Assembly (NCBI RefSeq): GCF_905163445.1
Contig: NC_053191.1
Location: forward strand, 434,001 to 498,000
Length of the DNA stretch: 64,000 nucleotides
Source: Pararge aegeria
Taxonomy: Eukaryota > Arthropoda > Insecta > Lepidoptera > Nymphalidae
Reading direction: 5' to 3'
Shown here: positions 12,201-24,200 of the stretch, piece by piece
How positions within the stretch are numbered: position 1 is the first letter of the stretch
Layout of the letters: every line of letters begins with the position of its first letter
Translations under genes and position numbers: made by a program
Notes under the pieces: model-generated
The model's database searches: none
Told to the model about the DNA's origin: nothing
What the model saw: only the letters and a program-made list of their open reading frames with translations

Positions 12201-15200
12201 AAAATTCATTTATTTCAAGTAGGCCTAATATAAGCACTTTTGAAACGTCAAGTCTGTCTGTTTGAAGTGACTCTACCACCGGTTCGGAAGGCAGATTCTA
12301 CCGAGAAGAAGCCGGCAAGAAACTCAGCAGTTGCTCTTTTCCAACATCAACAATTTACATTTTACATTAATGGGTTAATGAGGGTCAAACGCGTCTAGTA
12401 CAGCGAGGTTACTATACATTTGATGAATTCCTCAATGACAAGGTAGATTGGAAGCAGCCAGTCTCGCTCTCATCTCCCGCAAGATAGAAAAATGATTGTA
12501 AATGTTGATGTTGGAAAAGAGCAACTACTGAGTTTCTTGTCGGCTCTTCTCGGTAGAATCTGCTTGCCGAACCGGTGGTAGAGTCACTACAAACATACAT
12601 ACTTGACGTTTCAAAAGTGCTAATAAAGTAGGCCTACTTGAAATAAATGAATTTGAAGATAAAAAAAAAGTAACAAAACACCAAACGCATTTATAGTCTT
12701 CGTTTAATCGTGAGTAAGATCCACTACATGCACTAAATCAGATGCTGACAGCTAATAAACAACAAAGCAGCAACTAACAGCAACGAAGGTAGCACAGCCA
12801 CTGCAGTTTGTTAATAATTAGCTGTATAAATAACACGGCGTAGCGTGCGGTGCCGGAAACGCGCTATTTATGTTCGGACATGTTTGAAACAGTTTAAACG
12901 TTAGATGTTCTACAGTTTAACTGACCTAGTGCAACTTTATTCTTTGTTGTTGTAGACTTCGGCATGTTTCACAACAACAATAACAAGAAAGTTAGTATCA
13001 TCATCATCTTCAGCCTATTAACTTTCTACTGTGCTTTAAAATTCTAATTCAAATTATATATTTAATAATCTAGGCTCTGCTTTAAAATTCTCTCCGCCTG
13101 GGCATAGGCTAGAAGAGTACTCTCTGCCTATGCCTAACAGTGGCTTGTTATTGTTGTTGTGAAACATGCCGAAGTCTACAACAACAAAGAATAAAGTTGC
13201 ACTAGGTCAGTTAAACTGTAGAACATCTAACGTTTCTGGTCCAAGAGTTGAAGGTCCAAGGTTTGAAGAGTTTTGGTTAAAAATCCTGAGCTCAATTAAT
13301 TGCCCGTGTCTTGAGGAAGATTATCAGAAGTTGTATGGAGAAGAAGTCGCCAGAAAACACTGGTAAGTATTATATATTTATGGTTATTAATTTAACTCGT
13401 AGCTCTCATATATGCATACTTTTGAAGTCGTACCTCAATGTTTATTATGCACTTGTCCATGATCTTAGCAGCTTCGTTTATTATTACTAATCGGACCTTG
13501 CACAAACGAAGAGCAAAGCTGTACAAGAAATCAACCCTAGGAATATGTTCTCTGTAACTATTAGTAAACGAGCTTTAGAAATTAGCCCTGAAATATAAGA
13601 ATTAAATCAGAATAGAATAATCTTCCAAACCATGACAGATAAACGTTTCAACGTTTATCTGTCTAACGTTTCAATGTCCATATGTCTGAAATACGAGTAT
13701 GGCATAGATATCGATGACACATAGTCTTTTTTCCTCGAAATTACAGTTCCCGTAACATATTTTGTATTTATATTTGATCAAAATTTCCACACGAACGAAG
13801 TGGCGAGCAGAAGCTAGTCTAAGCATAGGTTAAGTAAGAAAAGGCTCGTCGATTTGTAGTAAATGGCTTGATCGAAATGCCCCTGACTATTGTCAGGCGT
13901 TAATAAAACGTCGGAGCACATTTTTTGCCGGTAATCGTGCTCGCGGCTGGCAGATGAATTGTGAGCGGGAGCTCTGGGAGGGAGGCTTTTAGCTCGATTA
14001 CCCGAGAGTCCAAGTGTTATACTTGCCTCAGAGATGTCATTTCAACTAACTTCAAACTTAGGAAATATATTTTAATTATATATTATTACCGTGGGGTCCG
14101 GAGGCACGACCTCTTTTCAAAGAACTATCGAAAAGGGTTATCGAGTCTACCGGTGATCCTAGAGCCCGCTCTAGGATCACCGGTAGACCTTGGCCAACGA
14201 ATTAGTTTGGTCATCCAAAGGGGCAATGCTGCCAGCATCTTAGAAACTGTACCTCGCTGCGGTGGTTTCGAAGACGTTTTAGATTTTATTTAGTTTTAAA
14301 TAGTTTATTTTAGGTTATATTTATAAAACAATAATTTTAAAGAATAAATAAATGCTAATTCCTAGTGAATAAATAAGTTGTTTATTTGCTTTGTTAGGTC
14401 GTGAAGGAAGGACGATAGAAAATTCAGAAATTATAAATTCCTAAAGTTACTTTTAAAAAAAAAAAGCTTGAGTTTAAAAAGCGGTTATAGCCTAGTCGGC
14501 TTAACTGTCGTGGAGACCGAGCACACACAACTGAATTTTCGGAGTTATGTGCAATTTTAATTTATGCAGTTTAAATATCACTTGCTTTAACGGTGAAGGA
14601 AAACATCGTGAGGAAACCTGCATGCCTGAGAGTCCTTAACTGCGTGAAGTCTACCGATCCGCGCTTGGCCAGCGTAGCAGACTACGACCTACACCCTTCT
14701 TATTCTGAGAGGAGACGCGTGCCCTGTACTTTCAAATTCAAATTCAAAATTCATTTATTTCAAGTAGGCCTAATATAAGCACTTTTGAAACGTCAAGTCT
14801 GTCTGTTTGAAGTGACTCTACCACCGGTTCGGAAGGCAGATTCTACCGAGAAGAAGCCGGCAAGAAACTCAGCAGTTGCTCTTTTCCAACATCAACAATT
14901 TACATTTTACATTAATGGGTTAATGAGGGTCAAACCCGGCTGTCTTCGGCCGTGGCTAGTTACCAACCTACCGTCAAGCGATACGAGTGTAACCAACTTT
15001 TGTTTCTGTCTAATTAAATTTTAGAACACAAACGCTACTATTGTGACTTGAATATTAATAGTTAGATATACTCCCTCGCGGACTTTTTTGTAGGTAATAA
15101 TGAGTACTTAAATCATGTAGTATTTTTATGTATCATCAATACTTTTCTCAGCGCACGCCAAATAATGAACTTTATAGGCAAAAATTTGCTACTTTGGGTT

Positions 15201-18200
15201 ACATTGGTGGTTTTTTATTAAAAGCTCCTCATCTCCTTATTTTTGAAGTCGATTAAAAAATCGAATTTAACTAGGTTAAAGGTTAACATAGAATATCTGC
15301 GGTTTTAATAGCAAGCCACGTCGAAATGCCGTGTGACCGCATTTTTCCTCATCAGCGGAGTTCTTTAGCAGTGACGATGCTATCGTGGGGCTCGCTGGAG
15401 AATGCGAGCGCTGTGGGACAGCAGAGGCTTTTAGCCGATTGCCTGGGAGCTATTGTGCTCTGGTTTCCAGCGACCTACTGATTACAGTGCACTTTCGTCG
15501 AGACTCGTCATTTTGGAATTGTTAAAAGCAGGTACTTTTTTTTTACACCTGCTATACTTAGTAAATAGTGTGGTTTGTTGTAAAAATATCCATTTATGAT
15601 GAAGGTTACATAGCATTTTAAAATTGGACTCCTAAGGGGTTTAAATAGGGGATGAATGTTTCTGTGAAAATTCCACATTTTTCTTTAGAATTTACGCTGC
15701 TTAGATTAAAAGGGTAAAATAGTAATTTTTGAATTTATAATAATTACACTCCCAAAAAGGTTAAATAGCTAATTGCTGTTTATTAGTTGAAACGCGCTTA
15801 GCATAGTAACACTAGTCATATATAAAAAAAAAAAAAAATTTGATAGCTCAATTCTTGAGAAAGATTCTAGGCTCATATTCAACATCTTGCTACTACGGGT
15901 CAGGGTTTATTGTGTAGAAGCAGTGTAGCGGACGATAGTTTGTATGGGCAATTGTACAAACGTCGCACGCAAACGAACTTTCAAAGTCCAATATTTCTTT
16001 ATAGATGAGTAGTGATGGCGATAACTACATTCGTAAACTTAAAACTAAGGCTACGGGGGTTCCAAACGCGTCCTGGTCTAAGAAGAAGCCTACAACAAAC
16101 TTAGCCCGATGTTCTTTTGGTTATCACCATCTCACATTGTCATTTGAAAATATTTAAGAAGCAACCGGGTTAGAGTAATTGTCCACACCCAAGCTTTTTG
16201 AAGTAAAACAGCTAAGAAGTATTTCTTGAAACAACTCGTCTAGTACAAAAAGATATTTATTATTGTTGTACACCAACCAACGGTGAAAATAAAAAAAAAT
16301 TCAGTCCGTAGTCCATATTCCTTCGTCAAAAAAGTAGCACACGTTCACCAAAAACTTTCTTGTAGAAAATTCCAAAAGTGGACGTTCCTCCTCAATGCAA
16401 CTTGACTCTTACGCTTGACTAGCACTTCCTGTAATATCCTGCTCATTGACGTCAAAACAGCGAGGCGCCAGACGGGACACGGGCGAGGCCCGCGGCGTCA
16501 CGTCGCCCTGCGAGGGGTGAATATAAAAAATTCACTCCGCTAATTCGCGCAAGTAGAATTTTTAACACAAATTAAGCGTCTCCTTCGTAAACTTGTGACG
16601 TACACCTAAATTGGATGATTCAAACTCTTAATTGATATACTCTGTACAATACGTTGTGAGCTACTCCACGCTCCACAGTAAGTAGCCTTAGCACAAGATT
16701 TGCTCGCTAACAATCGAGGAGTCGTTTTCGAGTATGCAAATAATTAAATATCGGAGTAAAATGGATCTTATTTGCATTGTCAATTAAGAATTTGAGCAGT
16801 TAATGCTCAAATTCTTAATTGATATATTCTGACATGATGAGCTACTCCGAGCTGTACCTACAGTACATACGTAAAACGAACGTACGCCTTTGTCCACATT
16901 ATTTTCTCGCTCGTAATCGGGTAGTTGTTTTCGACTATGGAAATACTTGAGTGGCTGCGAGTGTGGTTGTGGGTGTATCTATGGGTGATCCTGTGGAAGT
17001 TGCAAAGGAAGTATCAGTCGGCGCGGTTGTGCTGTGGGTGTTCCTGTGTGAGTGGCAGTGGGAATGAGTGTCTGTGTTTGTTTGTGGGTGTGGTTGCGAG
17101 AGTGGCTCTAGGTGTGGATGTGGGTGTTCCTGTATGTCTGAAAATGTTTTGTTTTTGTTTTCAGCATCCCCAAACGCTTACGGCACTATACGATGTCTTA
17201 CCTATGCGTTAAAATTCATATAATTATTTAATTAAAAAAAAATGGCTGCACCCAAACTGGATGAACATACGTTACATTATATAATTAGATTTATTGATAT
17301 TGTATTATAAATGTAACATTATGTATTGTGCCGAATAAATTGAAATTGATATCGAAAAGAAGAGCGCAATCGAGTACAAAATCTGGGAAACAGGCTTATT
17401 ACAACATGCCGCTCTTTCGATACATATAAAACAAAAATCCCTGAAAATTTAAATAATAAATACTAACTCTTGAGAAATATTAATACTTCAAATGTACATA
17501 TTGCACGGAAACGCACGTCGTGTACCGGAACCGCGAAGTTGCAATATGTCTGCAAACTTCTAATTAAAAGGCAAAAAAGCTAAGATGGGCGTACTCCGCG
17601 CGCAGCATAATTAGGTTCCTTCGCTTTACATTCAGAGTTTGAACGAGTTCTATACAAAATACGTCTTTAAGTTGAACCCGCGCTTACCTCATTTAGCGGC
17701 CGTACTGCACGAGATTGCAGGTTTAATTATGGGCGCATAAAAAGCGTGTTTAGCAGAGAGCGGTGTAAACGAGCCGGCTGGAGAGGTCGAGGGCCCTCCC
17801 GGAGACGTCAACCCAGCTGGAGGGCCCCTGCATAAAACATTGGCGAGAAATGTGTTGCATGCGTTTCTTCGTTCAGACTTTTAGAGTCTTCGGTGAATGT
17901 CTGAGTGGGAAAGTAAACTTGTGTAGTACTTAACTGAATTTGAAGATTAATTTTGTATATAGCTGCAAATACTCTAGGTACCCAATCAAAAAACGTGATA
18001 TAAGGTCGGAATAGTTATGCAGTGATATTAAAGATGCTGCATCTTTCAAATATCAGAACTTTAATATACACTACACTATTTCAAGGATATGCCACTTTTA
18101 TGATGTTCAGTAATCAAGACTTTTTTTAAGGTTCCGTACTATACTTTCACTACTTCGCTGTCCTTCCGTCCGTGCAACTCGCACTACACCGGTTTTTTAC

Positions 18201-21200
18201 TCTTAAGTGAACAAACAGAACACGGTACAGTAGGTATGTTAAACATATTATCAAAAACATGAATAGGCACTGTATAGCAAAAATCTTTCTGTTTAATGGT
18301 TTTTGTTCATTTTAATAAATACACTTGTTTTATTTTATTTTTGAAATAAATATAGGTATCTATTAATAAAATTAAGAAAAGACAGTTTAAATTATAAGAC
18401 GACTTAGCAAAGCCACAGATTTAAGAACATACAGAAACCTAGTAAACAACTAATATCAAAGCATTAAAAACCACTTCACTTTAGTAGTGTGACTCGAAAG
18501 CGCGGTTAGTCACATCATACCATTTAGCGGTTGACAGTGATTATTTCTGTCAACTGCAAAAAGGTAATTCTATACGTTTACCATAAAACGCGAAAAAGTT
18601 TTTGAGCTACGCGCTAGCAACATTCCGCCGGTGTGAAGTGAGATGCACGCCGTGTTTTCACTGCCTTACCTTTTTGGACACGATGCAGCATGCATAATGG
18701 CTGAATGAGGGTTCTGTATATTCTCAATTCTGTAAGCTAAGCATACTTTTGATAAATACGCAGGAAACTGAAATAGAAATGAAATGAGTCTATATGTATT
18801 CATGCCTGTACCGTTTCACATTTCACATTGCCGTGTCAGCCGCCATTGTGCCATATTATCTGCGATCTCGGCTGCTCAGTGCTCGCATATTCTGATAAGC
18901 TTGCGTTCAGAGCCCTGCGAATTGTAGGTACGCTTGTAAGTAAATACCTACTGTATGGAATATCTACCAAATGTAATTTTCTATACTAATATGTTGATGT
19001 GAAAGTCGAAGCGGTGATAGCCCAGTGGGGAGGACTTCGACTTTAGTTCCGGAGGGCCGAGTTCGAATTTCTGCACAACTAACATTACTTAGTTATGTGT
19101 GTTTTAAGTAATAAAGATATCACATGCTTCGACGGTGAACCAAAACATCGTGAGGAAACCGGCATGCTTTTCTATGTTTTTTCCTTTTACGCCTTTGGTT
19201 GCCTGGAAGAAATCGCTATGTAGCGATAAGGCCACCAAATTGTACTCTCTTGATATGTATTTATATCTCTGTAACTACTTTTTTTCTTTGGTGTACAATA
19301 AAAGTGTATTCATTCATGCATTCTTGCTTGAGTTTTCTTCATAATACGTCTTAGTCGGTAGGGTGGCACGTCCGAAGAGACCAAGAGAGAAGGTACCAGA
19401 CCAGACCAGAGACTCAATGGGAGCTCTCAATGTCGTGTGTTGTCCGTCAATCCGCAATGGGCCAACGTGGTGGACTCAGGCCGTAACCTTTTCTGATTGT
19501 GGGAGTAGTATATGTATTTGTAGATGTATTTATAGATAAACAGTTTATCCAAACAGACATAGTAATTTTTTTTTTTTTAATTATAATTTGTGTAATGTTA
19601 CGGATGGTTATAAGACCCATGCCCGTTTTCACACACGTACAACGACGACAGCATTGCATAATAAGTAAGATAAGGAGATTCCTAAGCATTCATCAACAGT
19701 TATCACTGAGACTTAGTAAAACGTTTTTTTTATAGACATCGCTTAAATCGATAGGCGATGCCTAGGTTTAGCGGAAACGGGCAACAATGTTTTTATGTTT
19801 GTTTTGCGCATGGTGAACCGTTAGGTATCTAATTTATCTACCGCTGTGTGGCTGTAGGTTCGTGTCCAGTACAGCGGCGCGGTTGCGTACGAATGCTAAT
19901 AAATGGGCGAGTTACTGACATAGTGAGCAGGATGAAGTCGATTAATTTACGCACGTTGGCTGCATACGCATTATCTTTGCATATTTTAAAACGAAGTCCC
20001 CCTCCGCGTCTGTCTGCCTGTCTGGGCGCGAAAAACTCAAAAGCTACAGAATGGATTTTTATAAAATTTTTACTAATGGACAGAGTGATTCATGAGGAAG
20101 GTTTTAGTGGGTTTTGTGGGTTATAATTCATTACGTTTTTCTGTAAATTAGTTGAATTACAAAGATGATGGAGCGGTGATAGCGCATTGGGTAGCAGCTC
20201 GACTTCACTTTCGGGGAGCGGAGTTCGAATCCCAGCTCGTACTTATAAATAAGTTATGTGTGTTTTAAGTAATAAAGATATTACATGCTTCAACGGAGAA
20301 CGAAAACATCGTGAGGAAACCTGCATGCCTGAGACAATATATAATATCTATATAATGTTCTCTAGCGTGTGAGGAGTCCACCAATCTACACTGGGCCAGC
20401 ATGGTGGACTACGGAATTAACCACTTCTCATTGTAGGAGGAGGAGGAGACCAGTGATCTGTAGAAGCACGTGAGATTATAGTCAAGGGCTAATGTGTATA
20501 AAAATAAAAATAAAATCTTTACGTACATATTTTTATAAAACATAGGTAGTCCATATTTTATCGAGTACAAATTTGGCTCGCTGCATCTTTGTTTACTTGA
20601 TATCTCGCCCGTGCGCCGCCGGAATATACCCCATGCGTCTTCGTAAAAGTATTAAATCCGATCATTTCAAATGCTTTCGGGTTTTCTGGCAAGTGGCCAC
20701 TAAGAAAAGTCTGTAGGAATTTTAACAGGCTTGTGCTTATAGTCACTCAGCTGCCAATGTAAAGAGCTAAACTCGGACTATCTTACCTCACCAAATTAGA
20801 CATTAAAAACATCAGAGGTAAATAGTACCGGTGGATCATGGATGTGCCTCGAAGAGCACGTAAACCCTTCGGTCTCGGTTATTATCACTTACATTTATTT
20901 ATAACAATAAACGGATAATATGATGATGTTGAAACTGGGTATTAACACAATAGACAAGGTGACAATTGTAGATAAGGTGGACAACCAAGATCAAGCAGTG
21001 TGTCGCAGGTAGTCGCTGGACACTTGCGGGAATGTCGGAGTCGTTACAAAATACACAATAATATGTCCAGCAGTGGACGATGATGATCTCGAATCAAATA
21101 TTTGAGAAAAATAATCATTCATTAATATGGGTTTTTTTAAATTATTATTATCATAGGCCTTCTTGTAATCAATCCAAGCAGCCGTGAGGTTTTTTCTGTT

Positions 21201-24200
21201 TCGCCGAACCTGCTGGCAAATAGCAGTATCAATGATGAGGAGTTCCTTTGTGGTACAAAGAACCGGAACTTACATCCATTCTGAGTATTGGCCAAAATAT
21301 TATTATTATTATTATTATTTATTATCTGGTTGGTTTCTTAATCTATTGTCTGATACCATAGCAATCCGTGACCCCATTTAACCCGTGAATCTTAATTGTA
21401 AATACAGCTGATGTCATTGCGTATTACTTTGACAACTCTGTGTCTTTATTTTTCTAAATGCATTGATCATTATTACAACAACTTAACAACTCATCGGCAT
21501 CACTTTTACCACTTTATTTTGCGTAAAAGGCTGCTAATGACCACCATTTTGAAATGCTTTCTTCCGTATTAAGGTCTTCCGTAAGAAATTAATAAGTTCG
21601 CCGGGTCGAGGGTCCACCCAGCACTACGCGGAGAGCAGTTCATTACGAGTAAACGCTTTCATCAAAGGTCCTCGCCCCCGACACTTAGCCAGCACTTTAT
21701 CCTTGGATTAAATTTAAGGTGGGACTTATTTTTACTTATTGCTGAGCTTAATTTAGCTTCGCCTTCGTGAATGACGCTAACTCAGCCGATGCAAGTCCGA
21801 CCAAATGTAAGGGTTCTAATATGTCGGGAATTTGATTTGGATTTCATGATATTTTAACGAAATATGGAAAGGTGAGTCAGCCGAGTTTGTTGTGGGCTTC
21901 TTTAATTGAAAGTTGGAAACCCTGGAAATTTAGCCGATGCCTTTGATAGGCTTATACTTATAAATTAAATTTATGATCAGATTTATTAACTTTTGTAAAT
22001 GATGGAAATAGTATTAGCGGACATCGATCGAGCAATATAATAGTTAAACCACACACATCATCGTCATCACATCAACCAATTACGCGCCCACTACAGAGCA
22101 AAGGTCTCCTCGGTCCTCCCACAGTGAGAAGGGGTTAAGGCCGTAGTCACGCTGGCCCAGTGCGGATTGGAACCGCACACTATATCATTATAATAATTCA
22201 CTGTGTATATCAACCAATAATCATCTCTCGTTCATCACCATGACGATCAACGATATTTCTTTACGTATTTCTCGATCACAATAGAAAACAATATTAAAAA
22301 ATGCCCTATTATGATCGCAAGTATCTACTATGTACAGAAAATATCTAAAATTATCAGAAACTAAAGGTTTTGTTAATATAAATTGCAAAAAAATTGTTTC
22401 CCGCGAAAACTCCATGGCATGGCGGCATGGAGTCATTACGAAATAGAGCTTTGGTAAGTCCTTGTTCTTAGCTTATTAACTAAAGATTATCGATTTTGGT
22501 ATTGATAACAAAAAACTTAGTAACCGATAGTTTGACTTCCCACGGCTTTCTACTCGTAATATATAGTATCATTAGGCGGCTTTATATTCGTATGTATAGG
22601 TTTATACTCGTATGTATAGACGTGACGTGATAATTTTGAATTCGTATTTCGTAATATATACATAGTATCATTAGGTAAATACAATATTTGAGCGATTTCT
22701 TGTTCCTGCCATCATGCCTATTACAGCTTATCAAGATTGAAAAAAAAACATTTCATGTTAACAAAAGTTACTTTATAAACTACCTCGGGAAAGGAGAATG
22801 TTGTGGGCTACCATTACTGTACTCTAGTATAAAATCAATACAGCTTGTAAGAAAAAAAAAATTGAATAACAATCCAAAAGCAATGGACTCTACATTTTCC
22901 CAGTGGAAATCTGGTTACGTTTACAGTTTCAAATATTACATTTACCAAAACAAATCAAACTAAAGGCCAAAAATGTTGACCAACTGAATCAAGAAAATTC
23001 TTTGATTGGAAATTAGGTCTTAATGCGAACTAATAAAGATAGAATTTCATTGAGGGGCTGACGATATTAATGATGTTGAGTCAAAAATGCAAGTTATCGA
23101 GCAGTCTGTCATCAGTTCATGGAGCGTACAAAACGTTACCACATATTTCTGGCTCAATACGGGACGGGAGCTTTTGAAATAGTTAAAAAGCAATTTTTTA
23201 CTACCTATTATAGGAGGTTTGTTAATACCTGGCTAAGTTTGTTTCGGGCTCTACTTAGACCGGGGGCGTTTGGAATCTTCCTAGCTTTAGTTTTAAGTGA
23301 ACGAAGCAGTTATCACCATCACCTAACATTAGTGTTAAGATGTTTATAATAAATAAATAAATATACTACGACAATACACACACAGCCATCTAGCCCCAAA
23401 GTAAGCGTAGCTTGTGTTATGGGTACTAAGATAGCTGTTGAATATTTTTATTAATATAATACATAAATACTTATTATATACATATAAACACCCAGACACT
23501 GAAAAACATTCATGCTCATCACACAAACATTTTCCAGTTGTGGGAATCGAACCCACGGCCTTGGACTCAGAAAGCAGTGTCGCTGCAAACTGCGCCAATC
23601 GGCCGTCAAATACCGTTTAATGTCTACATGAATAAAACATTTTTGCTCTGTTACAAAAACTATTACAAATTATTAATAAACTAGAGGTTAATTTATTGCC
23701 AGTTGATGGCTGAAACTTGGGCGGCGATTTTTTCGCTTATTTTGTAAAATCTCGCGGGAATCGTAAGTTTTCCAGAACTTTGTGCGACGGTATGGGTAAC
23801 ACAATCAGTAATTGCTCTTTTTTAACCTTAATATCTATATCTATACTTATAATAAAACGTAACTGGAAGATTTCTGTACATTTAATATATTTTGAAAATT
23901 TTGACCGGGGGATGCTTTATAATCGATACTGAGTCCAAGACAGATTTTTATGTATTTTTTGTCTGTCTGTCCGTCTGTCTGTCTGTCTGTCTGTCCTGGC
24001 ATCACGTGAAAACGACTGAACAAATTTGGCATAGTGGTAGCTGGTATTCCGGGTCAACATATAGGATTAGCCTACCTAAGTTAGCCGCTTCCAAGCAAAC
24101 ATGTCACTACCAAGTAATCAATTGTGTATGTATCCTTCGTCGCTGTTATAAATGTGTTATGGCACAAATCTTTAACGTAAGTGTAGGTAGGCCCAAAATT

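Larger units (their letters stand above)
9842..12386. repeat. Tandem duplication, copy 1 (2,545 bp)
   Basis: Every feature repeats at an offset of exactly 2,545 bp. The unit starts inside the plus-strand family B LINE ORF and ends inside an inverted family B 3' UTR. Visible differences from copy 2 are 10077 (T/A), 11182 (A/T) and a 3-base block at 11535-11537 (TAT/ATA); no indel was seen. The copies are therefore about 99.8% identical. Confidence 0.97.
12387..14931. repeat. Tandem duplication, copy 2 (2,545 bp)
   Basis: Head-to-tail repeat of 9842-12386. The two outer borders share 4 bp (AAAC at 9842-9845 and at 14932-14935), with AAAC also at the inner junction 12387-12390. It holds second copies of the family B 3' UTR (12390-12665), the inverted repeat (12896-13235), the 66-codon frame (13166-13366), hairpins (13634, 14145), the SINE (14480-14730) and the inverted LINE tail (14735-14931). 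Confidence 0.97.

Noticed and set aside
9842..14935. Idea that the tandem unit is a composite transposon
   Set aside because: The copies are head to tail, borders lie inside unrelated LINE parts, there are no shared terminal repeats beyond 4 bp and no transposase. Segmental duplication explains it.
20167..20240. tRNA gene candidate
   Set aside because: A- and B-box-like sequences belong to a SINE head: the acceptor stem does not close and the SINE body follows directly.
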